This document shows, in pieces, positions 23,927-31,980 of a stretch of 64,000 nucleotides of DNA (position 1 is its first letter; every line of letters begins with the position of its first letter). A program made the translations under genes and the position numbers. The notes beneath the pieces were generated by a model, which did no database searches, was not told the DNA's origin, and saw only the letters and a list, made by a program, of their open reading frames with translations. Source of the DNA: JBBQTQ01 sp038213135 (GTDB lineage Bacteria; Actinomycetota; Thermoleophilia; Gaiellales; Gaiellaceae); assembly GCA_038213135.1 (NCBI GenBank), contig JBBQTQ010000003.1, positions 7,362 through 71,361 on the forward strand, read 5' to 3'.

Positions 23927-25350
23927 CGCTGGTCATCTTGGACGGCTGGGGCTGCGCGCCCGCCGGCCCGGGGAACGCGATCGAGCTGGCACGGACACCT
24001 GTCTTCGACTCGCTCTGGGCGCGCTACCCGCACACGACGATCGCCGCGTCGGGTGAGGCCGCGGGCCTCCCGCCGGGTCAGATGGGGAACTCCGAGGTCG
24101 GCCACCTGACGATCGGCGCGGGGCGGCGGCTCTACCAGGATCTGATGCGCGTGAACAAGGCGATCGAGGACGGGTGCTTCTTCGACAACCCGGTGCTGAG
24201 GGCTGCGTTCGAGCGGGGCCGGTGCGTGCACCTGCTCGGGCTCGTCTCGTACGGCGGCGTCCACTCCCACATGTCGCACCTGAAGGCGCTGCTCCAATTC
24301 GCGCCGGAGAAGACGTGGATCCATGCCTTCACCGACGGCCGCGACGTCTCGCCGCACTCGGCCGTGCACGACCTCGCCGAGCTACCGCAAGAGCGGATCG
24401 CCTCGGTCAGCGGGCGCTACTACGCGATGGATCGCGACCAGCGCTGGGAGCGGACGCAGCGGGCCTACGACGCGATTGTCAGTTGCACTCCGGAAACAGG
24501 GACAGCCCCTGTCTCTTTTCTTCAACAGCAGTACGACGCGGGCGTCACGGACGAGTTCGTCGAGCCAGTCCACTTCGCGGGCGCGCCGGGGATCGAGCCA
24601 GGCGACAGCGTCATCTTCTTCAACTTCCGTCCCGACCGGGCGCGGCAGCTCACGCAGAAGCTGCTCGAGACCGGCTTCGACGTGACGACGATGACGCGGT
24701 ACCGGGACGACCTCGACTGTCCGGTCGTCTTCGCGGAGCAGCAGGTCGCCCACACGCTCGCCGAGGTGCTCGCCGCAGCGGGCGCCCGCCAGCTGCACGT
24801 CGCCGAGACCGAGAAGTACGCGCACGTCACCTACTTCCTGAACGGCGGCCGCGAGGACGAGTGGCCGGGCGAGACTCGCATCCTCGTCCCGAGCCCGCGC
24901 GAGGTCGGCACCTACGACGAGAAGCCGGAGATGTCAGCACCCGAGGTCGCGCGTCGCTTCGCGGAGGCGATCGGCGACGGCTACCGCTTCGCGATCGTCA
25001 ACTTCGCCAACCCGGACATGGTCGGCCACTCGGGAGTGATCCCGGCGGTCGTCGAGGCGGTCGAGGCGACCGATGCGTGTCTCGGCGACGTTGTCGCCGC
25101 GGTGGAGCGGGCCGGCGGCGTCACGCTCGTCACCGCCGACCACGGCAACGCCGAGACGATGCTCGAGCCGGACGGCGTCTCGCCGCACACCGCGCATACC
25201 TCGAACCCGGTGCCGCTGATCCTCACGCGCGAGGGCGCCCATCTCCATGAAGGCGGCGAGCTGGCCGACCTCGCGCCGACGTGCCTCGACCTGCTCGGGA
25301 TCGAGCAGCTGCCGGAGATGACTGGGAGAAGCCTGCTCCAGCAGTCGTAA
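23902..25350 (+). CDS. gpmI: 2,3-bisphosphoglycerate-independent phosphoglycerate mutase
   Basis: About 482 residues (family ~510). A di-Mn alkaline-phosphatase-like enzyme that moves phosphate between C3 and C2 of glycerate through a phosphoserine in GQMGNSEVGHLTIGAGR. Other motifs: VILDGWG, GGVHSHMSHL, HAFTDGRDVSPHS, FFNFRPDRARQLT, NFANPDMVGHSG and TADHGNAE. TTG 23902 overlaps tpiA by 25 nt; CTG 23920 is an alternative. Residues ~194-207 (SCTPETGTAPVSFL) are encoded by an A/T-richer palindromic patch that replaces the usual AYDAIV..EA segment. Confidence 0.94.
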   Translation: MPDSCPLVALVILDGWGCAPAGPGNAIELARTPVFDSLWARYPHTTIAASGEAAGLPPGQMGNSEVGHLTIGAGRRLYQDLMRVNKAIEDGCFFDNPVLRAAFERGRCVHLLGLVSYGGVHSHMSHLKALLQFAPEKTWIHAFTDGRDVSPHSAVHDLAELPQERIASVSGRYYAMDRDQRWERTQRAYDAIVSCTPETGTAPVSFLQQQYDAGVTDEFVEPVHFAGAPGIEPGDSVIFFNFRPDRARQLTQKLLETGFDVTTMTRYRDDLDCPVVFAEQQVAHTLAEVLAAAGARQLHVAETEKYAHVTYFLNGGREDEWPGETRILVPSPREVGTYDEKPEMSAPEVARRFAEAIGDGYRFAIVNFANPDMVGHSGVIPAVVEAVEATDACLGDVVAAVERAGGVTLVTADHGNAETMLEPDGVSPHTAHTSNPVPLILTREGAHLHEGGELADLAPTCLDLLGIEQLPEMTGRSLLQQS

Positions 25351-25370
25351 ATATTCTTCGCAAATCACAT

Positions 25371-25396
25371 TTGTCGGCCGAGGGCGGCGCTATACT
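25371..25396 (+). promoter_or_regulatory. Putative promoter of the ECF sigma gene
   Basis: TATACT (25391-25396) is the best -10 near the gene and ends 8 nt before TTG 25405, so the mRNA is probably leaderless. TTGTCG (25371-25376) could be a -35 but the spacer is only 14 nt. The preceding bases (AAATATTCTTCGCAAATCAC) are unusually A/T-rich for this genome. Confidence 0.4.
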
Positions 25397-25404
25397 CGCC
25401 TTCC

Positions 25405-26004
25405 TTGTCACTGGCGCAACCTGATTTCGGGGTCTTGAAGAAGGCACAGCGCGGAGACGAGCGGGCGTTCACCCTGATCGTCCGGGCGTACGAAACGCCG
25501 GTCTTCAACTACGTGCTGCGTCTCGTCGGCGGCGACCGCTCGCTCGCTGAGGATCTGACGCAGGAGGTCTTCCTCCGCGTCTTCCAGGGCCTGCCGAACT
25601 TCTCACTGCGCTGCCGGTTCACGACCTGGCTCTTCCAGGTGACGAAGAACCGTGTCCTCGACGAGTTGCGGGCGAACGAACGCCGGCCACGCTCGATCGC
25701 CGCGCTCGACGACCTGCCGCCGCTCGAGGTGCTCGACGCGCCGTTCGAGCGGGGCGAGGCGATCGACGCCGTCTGGCGCTCGGTGCACGAGCTGAGCACC
25801 GATCTGAAGATGGCGCTGCTCCTCCGCGACGTCGTCGGGCTCTCTTACGCGGAGATCGCCGATTCGCTCGAGGTCACGCTCGCCACGGTCAAGTGGCGGA
25901 TCTTCAAGGCGCGCGAGGAAGTGCAGCTCGCGCTCGCCCGCGAGGGCATCACCTTCGGCAACGAGGCCGCACCGGCCGCTGCCGTCGCCGAGACACAGGC
26001 CTAG
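25405..26004 (+). CDS. ECF-type RNA polymerase sigma factor
   Basis: 199 residues. Sigma region 2: DERAFTLIVRAYETPVFNYVLRLVGG and DRSLAEDLTQEVFLRVFQGL with the -10-melting segment FTTWLFQVTKNRVLDELR. Region 4: LKMALLLRDVVGLSYAEIADSLEVTLATVKWRIFKAREEV (HTH for the -35). A 25-residue Ala-rich tail follows. No anti-sigma gene is adjacent. TTG 25405 is chosen from TATACT upstream. Convergent with a phosphoesterase, overlapping by 4 nt. Confidence 0.9.
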   Translation: MSLAQPDFGVLKKAQRGDERAFTLIVRAYETPVFNYVLRLVGGDRSLAEDLTQEVFLRVFQGLPNFSLRCRFTTWLFQVTKNRVLDELRANERRPRSIAALDDLPPLEVLDAPFERGEAIDAVWRSVHELSTDLKMALLLRDVVGLSYAEIADSLEVTLATVKWRIFKAREEVQLALAREGITFGNEAAPAAAVAETQA

Positions 26005-26723
26005 AGCCCGCTGCTCAGCCGGGCGGCGAGCGGCGGCGGCAAGGCGGCCGCCCGCATCTGCGCCTGTGTCTCCCCGATCGCGTACTCGACCCGGTGGAAG
26101 CGGGCATCACCGGCGTCGAGGTCGAGCTCGAGCCAGGCGGCGCGCGGGTCGCCGTCCCGCGGCTGACCGACCGAGCCGGGATTGAGCAGCCATCGGCCCG
26201 CAGCGAGGTCGACCGAGGCGCCGTGGCGGGCGATGCCGCCGCCCTGCTCCGAGATCGCGAGGGCGATATGGCTATGCCCGACGAGCACGAGCGGCGCCTC
26301 GGTCAGCGCCAGCGCGTCGAAGCCGCCCTCGACAGAGAGGACGTAGTCCCAGACCGGGTCGCGCGGGCTGGCGTGGAAGAGTTCGGCGTCGAGCCGCTTC
26401 GCGCTCGGCTCCAACCCGGAGAGATACTCGCGAGCCTCGTCCGCGAGCACCGAGCGCGTCCAGCGCGCAGCGGCCGCCGCGTCGTGGTTGAACTCCTCGA
26501 TCCCGACCTCGCCGCGCCCGATCACGACCAGGTCGTGGTTGCCGACGAGGCAGAGATCGGCCCGTGCCGACACCGCCGCGCAGCACTCGTTCGGCCGCGG
26601 GCCGTAGCCGACGAGGTCGCCGAGACACCACACCTCGTCCGGGGCGGCCGCGTCCACCGCTTGCAGGACTGCCTCGAGAGCGTGCAGATTCCCGTGGATG
26701 TCGGAGATGACGGCGATGCGCAT
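26001..26723 (-). CDS. Calcineurin-like metallophosphoesterase (YfcE/MJ0936-like)
   Basis: 240 residues. Metal-binding blocks in order: ISDIHGN (Asp8, His10), WCLGDLVGYGP, LVGNHDL, LFHASP and LVGHSHIAL, typical of the small dimetal phosphodiesterases. Substrate unknown; relatives cleave cyclic or bis-p-nitrophenyl phosphodiesters. The tail after NPGSVGQPRDGDP is family-like. Its ATG overlaps the ATG of the divergent M48 protease by 2 bp, so no separate promoter space exists if both starts are right. Confidence 0.88.
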   Translation of the reverse strand: MRIAVISDIHGNLHALEAVLQAVDAAAPDEVWCLGDLVGYGPRPNECCAAVSARADLCLVGNHDLVVIGRGEVGIEEFNHDAAAAARWTRSVLADEAREYLSGLEPSAKRLDAELFHASPRDPVWDYVLSVEGGFDALALTEAPLVLVGHSHIALAISEQGGGIARHGASVDLAAGRWLLNPGSVGQPRDGDPRAAWLELDLDAGDARFHRVEYAIGETQAQMRAAALPPPLAARLSSGL

Positions 26724-27963
26724 GCTGAAAAACGGCGGCGGCTGGCGACTCGCAACCTTAGTCGTGATCGTCGCGGGCTGGCTCGTCGCCGCGGCCGTGC
26801 TCTGGACGCGCTCGCAGGTGCCCGCGAGCCTGTCCCTGCCTGCGCTCGACCCGAGCCGCTTCTTCAGCGTGCACGAGCTCGCGCGGGCCGTCGACTACGA
26901 GCGCTTCCTCGACGTCGACTCCCTGCTCTCGATCGTCGCTCTGCTCGCCGCCCTCGCCGTCTTCGCCTGGAAGGGCAAGGGGTTCGTCCGCGAGTCGGCG
27001 GCCGGCCCGATCGGCACAGGGATGCTGCTCGGGATGCTGGCCTTCGGCGTCGTCTGGTTCGCGCAGCTGCCGTTCGGGCTCGCGGCACTCTGGTGGGATC
27101 GCCGCCACGGGACGGAGAAGCAGGGCTACTTCTCCTGGCTGCTCGGCGACTTCCTCGGCCTCGGCGGTCGCTTTCTCTTCATCTGCCTGACGATCGTGGT
27201 GGTGATGGGTCTGGCCACGCTGCTCGGCCGGCGCTGGTGGGTCGCGGGTGTTCCGGCCTTCGCCGGGATTGCGCTCCTCTTTGCTTTCGTCCAGCCCTAT
27301 CTGGAGCCGCACGGGACGAAGGCCCTCCCGGCGCAGCTGCAGGCGGACGTCCGCCGCTTCGAGCGCCAGGAGCACGCAACGGGGACGCCGGTCCACGTCC
27401 TGAACGTTCGCAAGGACACGCGTGAGGTGAACGCGTTCGCCGCCGGGCTCGGGCCGAGTCGTGGCGTCTGGCTCTACGACACGTTCCTCGACAGCCGCTT
27501 CACGCGCCGCCAGGTGGACGTCGTCCTGGCGCACGAGCTCGGGCACATCGCGCGCCACCACATCTGGAAGGGGCTCGCGTGGTACGCGCTCTTGCTGATC
27601 CCCACCTACTTCCTCGCCACGCTCGCCACCCGCCGGCGCGGCGGCCTGACGCAACCCGTCGCGATCCCGCTGGCGCTGTTCGTGATCTACGCGGTCAACT
27701 TCGCGACGCTGCCGCTCCAGAACGTCGTCTCGCGCCACTTCGAGCAGGAGGCCGACTGGCTCGCGCTCCGGACGACCCGCGACCCGGTCGCCGCGCAGAA
27801 CCTCTTCCGGCAGTTCACGCTCGCCGACCGCGCCGACCCGACCCCGTCGACGTGGTCGTATGTGCTCTTCGCGGACCACCCGACGGTGATGCAGCGGATC
27901 GCGATGGCCCGTGCCTGGGCGGCTAGGTCTCCGGGCGCGACTCGGACTCGGGCAGGTTCCTGA
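26722..27963 (+). CDS. Membrane M48 family metalloprotease (Ste24/HtpX-like)
   Basis: About 413 residues with several membrane helices (at ~12-32, 70-85, 96-115, 150-170, 183-200, 290-310 and 322-340 by eye). Zinc motif HELGH at 271-275 (VVLAHELGHIARHH) and the third ligand in HFEQEADWLAL, as in CAAX-prenyl-protease-like M48 enzymes. Likely cleaves membrane proteins at the cytoplasmic face. ATG 26722 is preferred; 26698 is in-frame but overlaps the divergent gene. The 3' end overlaps the convergent DUF3467 gene by 41 nt. Confidence 0.9.
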   Translation: MLKNGGGWRLATLVVIVAGWLVAAAVLWTRSQVPASLSLPALDPSRFFSVHELARAVDYERFLDVDSLLSIVALLAALAVFAWKGKGFVRESAAGPIGTGMLLGMLAFGVVWFAQLPFGLAALWWDRRHGTEKQGYFSWLLGDFLGLGGRFLFICLTIVVVMGLATLLGRRWWVAGVPAFAGIALLFAFVQPYLEPHGTKALPAQLQADVRRFERQEHATGTPVHVLNVRKDTREVNAFAAGLGPSRGVWLYDTFLDSRFTRRQVDVVLAHELGHIARHHIWKGLAWYALLLIPTYFLATLATRRRGGLTQPVAIPLALFVIYAVNFATLPLQNVVSRHFEQEADWLALRTTRDPVAAQNLFRQFTLADRADPTPSTWSYVLFADHPTVMQRIAMARAWAARSPGATRTRAGS

Positions 27964-28222
27964 TCCCCTCGCGGGTCGACCACTTCGACCACGAGTCCTG
28001 CATCGCCTCGATCAGCTCCTCCATGAAGCGGCTGGAGACGTTGACCCGCGCGACGACGACCCCGGGGATCTCGCCCTCCTCGACCTCGTGGTCGATCCGC
28101 GCGAAGGTCAGCGTGAACTCGTAGTCGGAGAAGCTGACGTTGGCGAAGTTCGCGTAGACGCCTGCAAGCACGTGCGGCTCCAGGTGCAGGTTGAGCTGGC
28201 GCTCCTGGCCTTCGCCGTTCAC
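27923..28222 (-). CDS. DUF3467 family protein
   Basis: 99 residues from GTG 28222; upstream frame to 28315 is Arg/Pro-rich shadow sequence. The core HVLAGVYANFANVSFSDYEFTLTFARIDHE...VVARVNVSSRFMEELIEAMQ is the DUF3467 signature. Function is unknown for the family. The start lies 8 nt after a minus-strand TAGTAT box shared with the divergent channel-like gene. Confidence 0.85.
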   Translation of the reverse strand: MNGEGQERQLNLHLEPHVLAGVYANFANVSFSDYEFTLTFARIDHEVEEGEIPGVVVARVNVSSRFMEELIEAMQDSWSKWSTREGIRNLPESESRPET

Positions 28223-28229
28223 TGGCCGG

Positions 28230-28236
28230 GATACTA
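28230..28236. promoter_or_regulatory. Overlapping -10 boxes driving two divergent leaderless genes
   Basis: Plus-strand GATACT (28230-28235) ends 6 nt before GTG 28242. Minus-strand TAGTAT (28231-28236) ends 8 nt before GTG 28222. The two boxes share five base pairs in a 19-bp spacer, so only one direction can be opened at a time. Confidence 0.5.
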
Positions 28237-28241
28237 CTGCC

Positions 28242-29261
28242 GTGGAAGATCGCTTCAGCCTGCGCCGCTTCGGGTGGGCGGTCCTGGCGTTCTGCGGGAT
28301 GCTCGGGATCGGCACGATCGGCTTCCACGAGCTGACGACCGAGGGCTGGGTCGCCTCGCTCTACCGCTCGGTCGTCACGACGACGCTGACGGGGATCGAC
28401 GCGCAGCCGCCCGGCGAGGGCGCGCAGCTCTTCACGATCTTCCTGCTCCTCGGCGGCGTGGCAATCTTCCTCTACCTCGCCGGAGTGATCGTGGAGATCA
28501 TCGCGCGCGGGGTGCTCACCGGAGCGTGGGCCGAGCGCAGGAGGCGCCGCTTGATCGAGGAACTACGGGATCACGTCATCATCTGCGGCTTCGGCCGGGT
28601 CGGGCGTCGCGCCGCGCACGAGTTCCGGGACGCCGGTGCCGACTACGTCGTACTCGACTTCAACGAGGAGTCGATCGAGCACGCGAAGGAGCACGGCGAC
28701 GTGTTCATCGAGGGCAGCGGTACGAGCGACGAGGATCTCGAGGCCGCCGGGCTCTCCCGGGCGCGCGGACTCGTCGCGGCGAGCGACTCGGACGTCGACA
28801 ACCTCTACATCACGCTCTCTGCGCGGTCGGCTCGCCCGGATCTACTGATCGTCTCGCGCGCCTCGACCGAGGACGCGGCGAAGAAGCTTTTGCGCGCGGG
28901 AGCCGATCGCGTGGTGCAGCCCTACACGACAGCGGGCGAGGAGATGGCGAAGCTGATGCTGAAGCCGCAGGTGGCCGCGTTCCTCGACATGGTCGGCTCG
29001 CACACCGGGCCGGACCTCTCCTTCGAGGAGATCGAGGTGACGACCGGCTGCCAGGGCGCGAACCGCACGCTTCGCGATCTGGACATGCCGGAGGGCGGTG
29101 CACTGATCGTCGCCGTGCGCAAGCCCGACGGCTCGTTCGAGACGACGCCGGAGCCTGACCTGCGGCTCGATCCCGGCGACGTGCTGATCGCAATGGGCAC
29201 CGAGCCCGAGCTGCTTCGCCTGGAAGAGCTCTTCACCCCGGCCCGAGCCGTTGCCGGGTAG
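28242..29261 (+). CDS. Two-helix channel-like protein with TrkA-N/TrkA-C (RCK) domains
   Basis: 339 residues. Two membrane helices (~14-32 and ~62-86) flank a pore-loop-like segment, then an RCK NAD-binding domain (HVIICGFGRVGRRAAHEF, VVLDFNEESIEHA) and a TrkA-C domain (~255-335). The layout is that of a prokaryotic K+ channel subunit, but the filter position reads TTTLTGIDA where TVGYGD is expected, so K+ selectivity is doubtful. GTG 28242 is chosen from the GATACT box. Its stop lies 11 nt inside argS. Confidence 0.85.
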   Translation: MEDRFSLRRFGWAVLAFCGMLGIGTIGFHELTTEGWVASLYRSVVTTTLTGIDAQPPGEGAQLFTIFLLLGGVAIFLYLAGVIVEIIARGVLTGAWAERRRRRLIEELRDHVIICGFGRVGRRAAHEFRDAGADYVVLDFNEESIEHAKEHGDVFIEGSGTSDEDLEAAGLSRARGLVAASDSDVDNLYITLSARSARPDLLIVSRASTEDAAKKLLRAGADRVVQPYTTAGEEMAKLMLKPQVAAFLDMVGSHTGPDLSFEEIEVTTGCQGANRTLRDLDMPEGGALIVAVRKPDGSFETTPEPDLRLDPGDVLIAMGTEPELLRLEELFTPARAVAG

Positions 29262-30762
29262 CTCGTTCCGCCGCCTCGAGGCGGCGCTGAGCGGACTCGC
29301 GGGCGCGCCGGTCGAGCTCGACCGTCCGAGCAATCCGGAGTTCGGCGACTACGCGACGAGCGTCGCGTTGCAGACCGCGCCCGCACAGGGGAGGGCGCCG
29401 CGGGAGCTCGCTCAGGAGCTCGCGGCGAAGGCGGCGACGCTGCCGGAGGTGGCGCGCGCCGAGGTCGCCGGGCCCGGCTTCGTGAACCTCTGGCTCGGCC
29501 CTGCCTGGTTCGGCGAGGCACTCGCCGAGATCGGGCCCGACTACGGGTCGGGCACCGCGGCGAAGCGCGAGAAGGTGCAGGTCGAGATGGTCTCGGCGAA
29601 CCCGACCGGGCCGATCACGGTCGCGCATGCCCGCAACGGCGCGTACGGAGACTCGGTCGGCCGGCTGCTCGAGTTCGCCGGCCACGACGTCGAGCGCGAG
29701 TACTACTACAACGACGCGGGCGCCCAGATGGACCGCTTCCGCGAGTCGGTGGAGGCGATCCGGCGCGGCGAGGAGCCGCCCGAGGACGGCTATCACGGCG
29801 ACTACGTCCGCGAGCTCGCTGCGCTCGACGGCGATCCGGTGCCGCGGATGCTCGAGCAGATCGAGGCCTCGCTCGAGCGCTTCCGGATCCACTTCGACTC
29901 GTGGGCCAAGCAGAGCGAGCTCGAGCGGCGGCTTGCCGAGGTCCTGCCGCGGATCGACACCTACGAGAAGGACGGCGCGTTCTGGGCGCGCTCGTCGGCC
30001 TACGGCGACGAGGACGATCGCGTGCTGCTCCGCTCGGACGGGGGCGCCCCGACCTACCGCGCGGTCGACGTCGTGTATCTCGTCGACAAGCTCGACCGTG
30101 GCTTCGACCGGGCTCTCTACGTCCTCGGCGCCGATCACCACGGCACGCGCAACTGGTACGCGGCCGTCGCGCGGATGCTCGGCTACGACCCGGGGCGCGT
30201 CGAGGTGTTGATCTACCAGCTCGTGCACCTGACGCGCGGCGGCCAGCAGACGAAGATGTCGAAGCGGCGCGGCGACATCGTCACGCTCGACGAGCTGATG
30301 GACGAGATCGGCGTCGACGCGACCCGCTGGTACCTCGTCAACCGGAGCGCCGAGCAGACGATCGAGATCGACGTCGACCTCGCCCGCGAACGCTCCGAGA
30401 AGAACCCGGTCTACTACGTCCAGTACGCGCACGCCCGGATCGCGGGGATCCTGCGCAACGCCGGTGACGCCGAGGTCTACCCGGATCTCGACGGTTACGA
30501 GCCGGCGGCGGAGGAACGCGACCTCGTGAAGCGGCTCTGCGAGTTCCCCGCGGTCGTCGCCGAGGCGGCGCAGCGGCGCGCGCCGCACTCCGTACCTGTC
30601 TATTCGATCAGGCTCGCGGACGACTTCCATCGCTTCTACCATCACCATCGCGTGCTCGGCGAAGAGCCCCAGTCGTTCCGTCTCGCGCTCTGCCGTGCGA
30701 CGCAGACCGTGATTGCACGCTGCCTGGATCTCGTCGGCGTCGACGCGCCGGAGCGCATGTGA
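29251..30762 (+). CDS. argS: Arginyl-tRNA synthetase
   Basis: 503 residues, shorter than the usual 550-590. N-terminal Add1 domain (PEFGDYATSVALQ, GPGFVNLWL), class I catalytic fold with SANPTGPITVAHARNGAYGDSV where most ArgRS have HVGH (the HIGH motif), the segment YVLGADHHGTRNWYAA, KMSK at TKMSKRRGDIVTL, then the DALR anticodon-binding domain (YYVQYAHARIAGILR...FHRFYHHHRVL). It charges tRNA-Arg; a tRNA-Arg gene lies 13 kb downstream. GTG 29251 overlaps the channel gene by 11 nt and its stop overlaps glpX by 4 nt. Confidence 0.94.
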   Translation: MPGSSFRRLEAALSGLAGAPVELDRPSNPEFGDYATSVALQTAPAQGRAPRELAQELAAKAATLPEVARAEVAGPGFVNLWLGPAWFGEALAEIGPDYGSGTAAKREKVQVEMVSANPTGPITVAHARNGAYGDSVGRLLEFAGHDVEREYYYNDAGAQMDRFRESVEAIRRGEEPPEDGYHGDYVRELAALDGDPVPRMLEQIEASLERFRIHFDSWAKQSELERRLAEVLPRIDTYEKDGAFWARSSAYGDEDDRVLLRSDGGAPTYRAVDVVYLVDKLDRGFDRALYVLGADHHGTRNWYAAVARMLGYDPGRVEVLIYQLVHLTRGGQQTKMSKRRGDIVTLDELMDEIGVDATRWYLVNRSAEQTIEIDVDLARERSEKNPVYYVQYAHARIAGILRNAGDAEVYPDLDGYEPAAEERDLVKRLCEFPAVVAEAAQRRAPHSVPVYSIRLADDFHRFYHHHRVLGEEPQSFRLALCRATQTVIARCLDLVGVDAPERM

Positions 30763-31745
30763 GCGAAGCACCGGACCGCAACCTCGCGCTCGAGCTCGTC
30801 CGCGTCACCGAAGCCGCGGCGATGGCGGCTGCCCGCTGGGTCGGACGCGGTGACAAGGAGGCGGCCGATCAGGCCGCGGTCGACGCGATGCGGCTGATGC
30901 TCGACACGGTCGCGATGGACGGCGTGGTCGTGATCGGCGAGGGCGAGAAGGACGAGGCGCCGATGCTCTACAACGGCGAGCACATCGGCAGCGGCGAGGG
31001 CTCGGAGGTCGACGTCGCCGTCGACCCGCTCGAGGGGACGCGGCTGACGGCACTCGGGATGCCGAACGCAATCGCTGTGATCGCGGTGGCCGAGCGCGGG
31101 ACGATGTTCTTTCCCGGCGCGGCGGTCTACATGGAGAAGATCGCGACCGGGCCGGAGGCGGCAGCTGCGATCGACATCACGGCGTCACCGGCGGAGAATG
31201 TCCGCCGCGTTGCGGAGGCGAAAGGCGTGGCGCCCGGCGAGGTCTCGGTGGTCGTGCTCGACCGCGACCGGCATACGGAGCTGATCCGCGAGCTACGCGA
31301 GGCGGGTGCCAAGGTGCGGCTGATCACGGACGGCGATGTCGCGCCCGCGATGGCCACTTCACGCGAAGGAAGCGGCGTCGATCTCCTGATGGGAGTCGGT
31401 GGGACGCCCGAGGGAGTGATCTCGGCGGCCGCGATCAAGTGCCTCGGCGGCGCGATCCAAGGTCGGCTCTGGCCGAGGAACGACGAGGAGCGGCAGAGCC
31501 TGCTCGACTCGGGCTACGACCTCGAACGGGTGTTGAAGACCGACGATCTCGTCAGCGGCGACGACGTCTTCGTGGCGGCGACGGGCGTGACGGACGGAGC
31601 GCTTCTGGCCGGTGTCCTCTACACGCGCGAGGGCGCGGTCACCGAGTCGGTCGTCATGCGCTCCCGGTCGGGAACGATCCGTCGCATCCGCGCGACGCAC
31701 CGCTTCGAGAAGCTCTCGAAGTACGCAGGCAGCGCGTACCGTTAG
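30759..31745 (+). CDS. glpX: Fructose-1,6-bisphosphatase class II (GlpX)
   Basis: 328 residues. Hydrolyses fructose 1,6-bisphosphate in gluconeogenesis; this is the main FBPase of Actinobacteria. Metal and substrate motifs: VVIGEGEKDEAPMLYNGE (Glu61 region), AVDPLEGTRL (Asp89, Glu92), KVRLITDGDVAPA and LLMGVGGTPEGVISAAA. GTG overlaps the argS stop. With fba directly downstream on the opposite strand, the pair covers both directions of the F6P/FBP/triose step. Confidence 0.96.
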   Translation: MSEAPDRNLALELVRVTEAAAMAAARWVGRGDKEAADQAAVDAMRLMLDTVAMDGVVVIGEGEKDEAPMLYNGEHIGSGEGSEVDVAVDPLEGTRLTALGMPNAIAVIAVAERGTMFFPGAAVYMEKIATGPEAAAAIDITASPAENVRRVAEAKGVAPGEVSVVVLDRDRHTELIRELREAGAKVRLITDGDVAPAMATSREGSGVDLLMGVGGTPEGVISAAAIKCLGGAIQGRLWPRNDEERQSLLDSGYDLERVLKTDDLVSGDDVFVAATGVTDGALLAGVLYTREGAVTESVVMRSRSGTIRRIRATHRFEKLSKYAGSAYR

Positions 31746-31791
31746 CGGCGGGAGAGCTCGTCACACTTCCGGCGCAATTTCTGCCTCGTGC

Positions 31792-31824
31792 GGACACGGC
31801 CGGGGTCAGACCCCGGCCGTGTCC
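31792..31824. terminator. 33-nt perfect palindrome between convergent glpX and fba
   Basis: GGACACGGCCGGGGTC (31792-31807), one A, then the exact complement (31809-31824). Placed 47 nt after glpX and 157 nt after the fba stop on the other strand, it can act as a terminator in both directions. No T-run. The rest of the 235-nt gap (31746-31980) holds nothing else I can support. Confidence 0.5.
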
Positions 31825-31980
31825 AAGCGGGTCAGCGGTGCGGGGGGTGGTTACGGGAGCCGCGAGGAAAAGCCAGGTCCGCGAGAGCGGTGATCGACAT
31901 GTCCGCCACGGCTCGCACCGAATGCCCACGTCCGAAAGAGACAACTCGGGGGGCGCGGCCATGGCCGATGAGGCAAAGCG

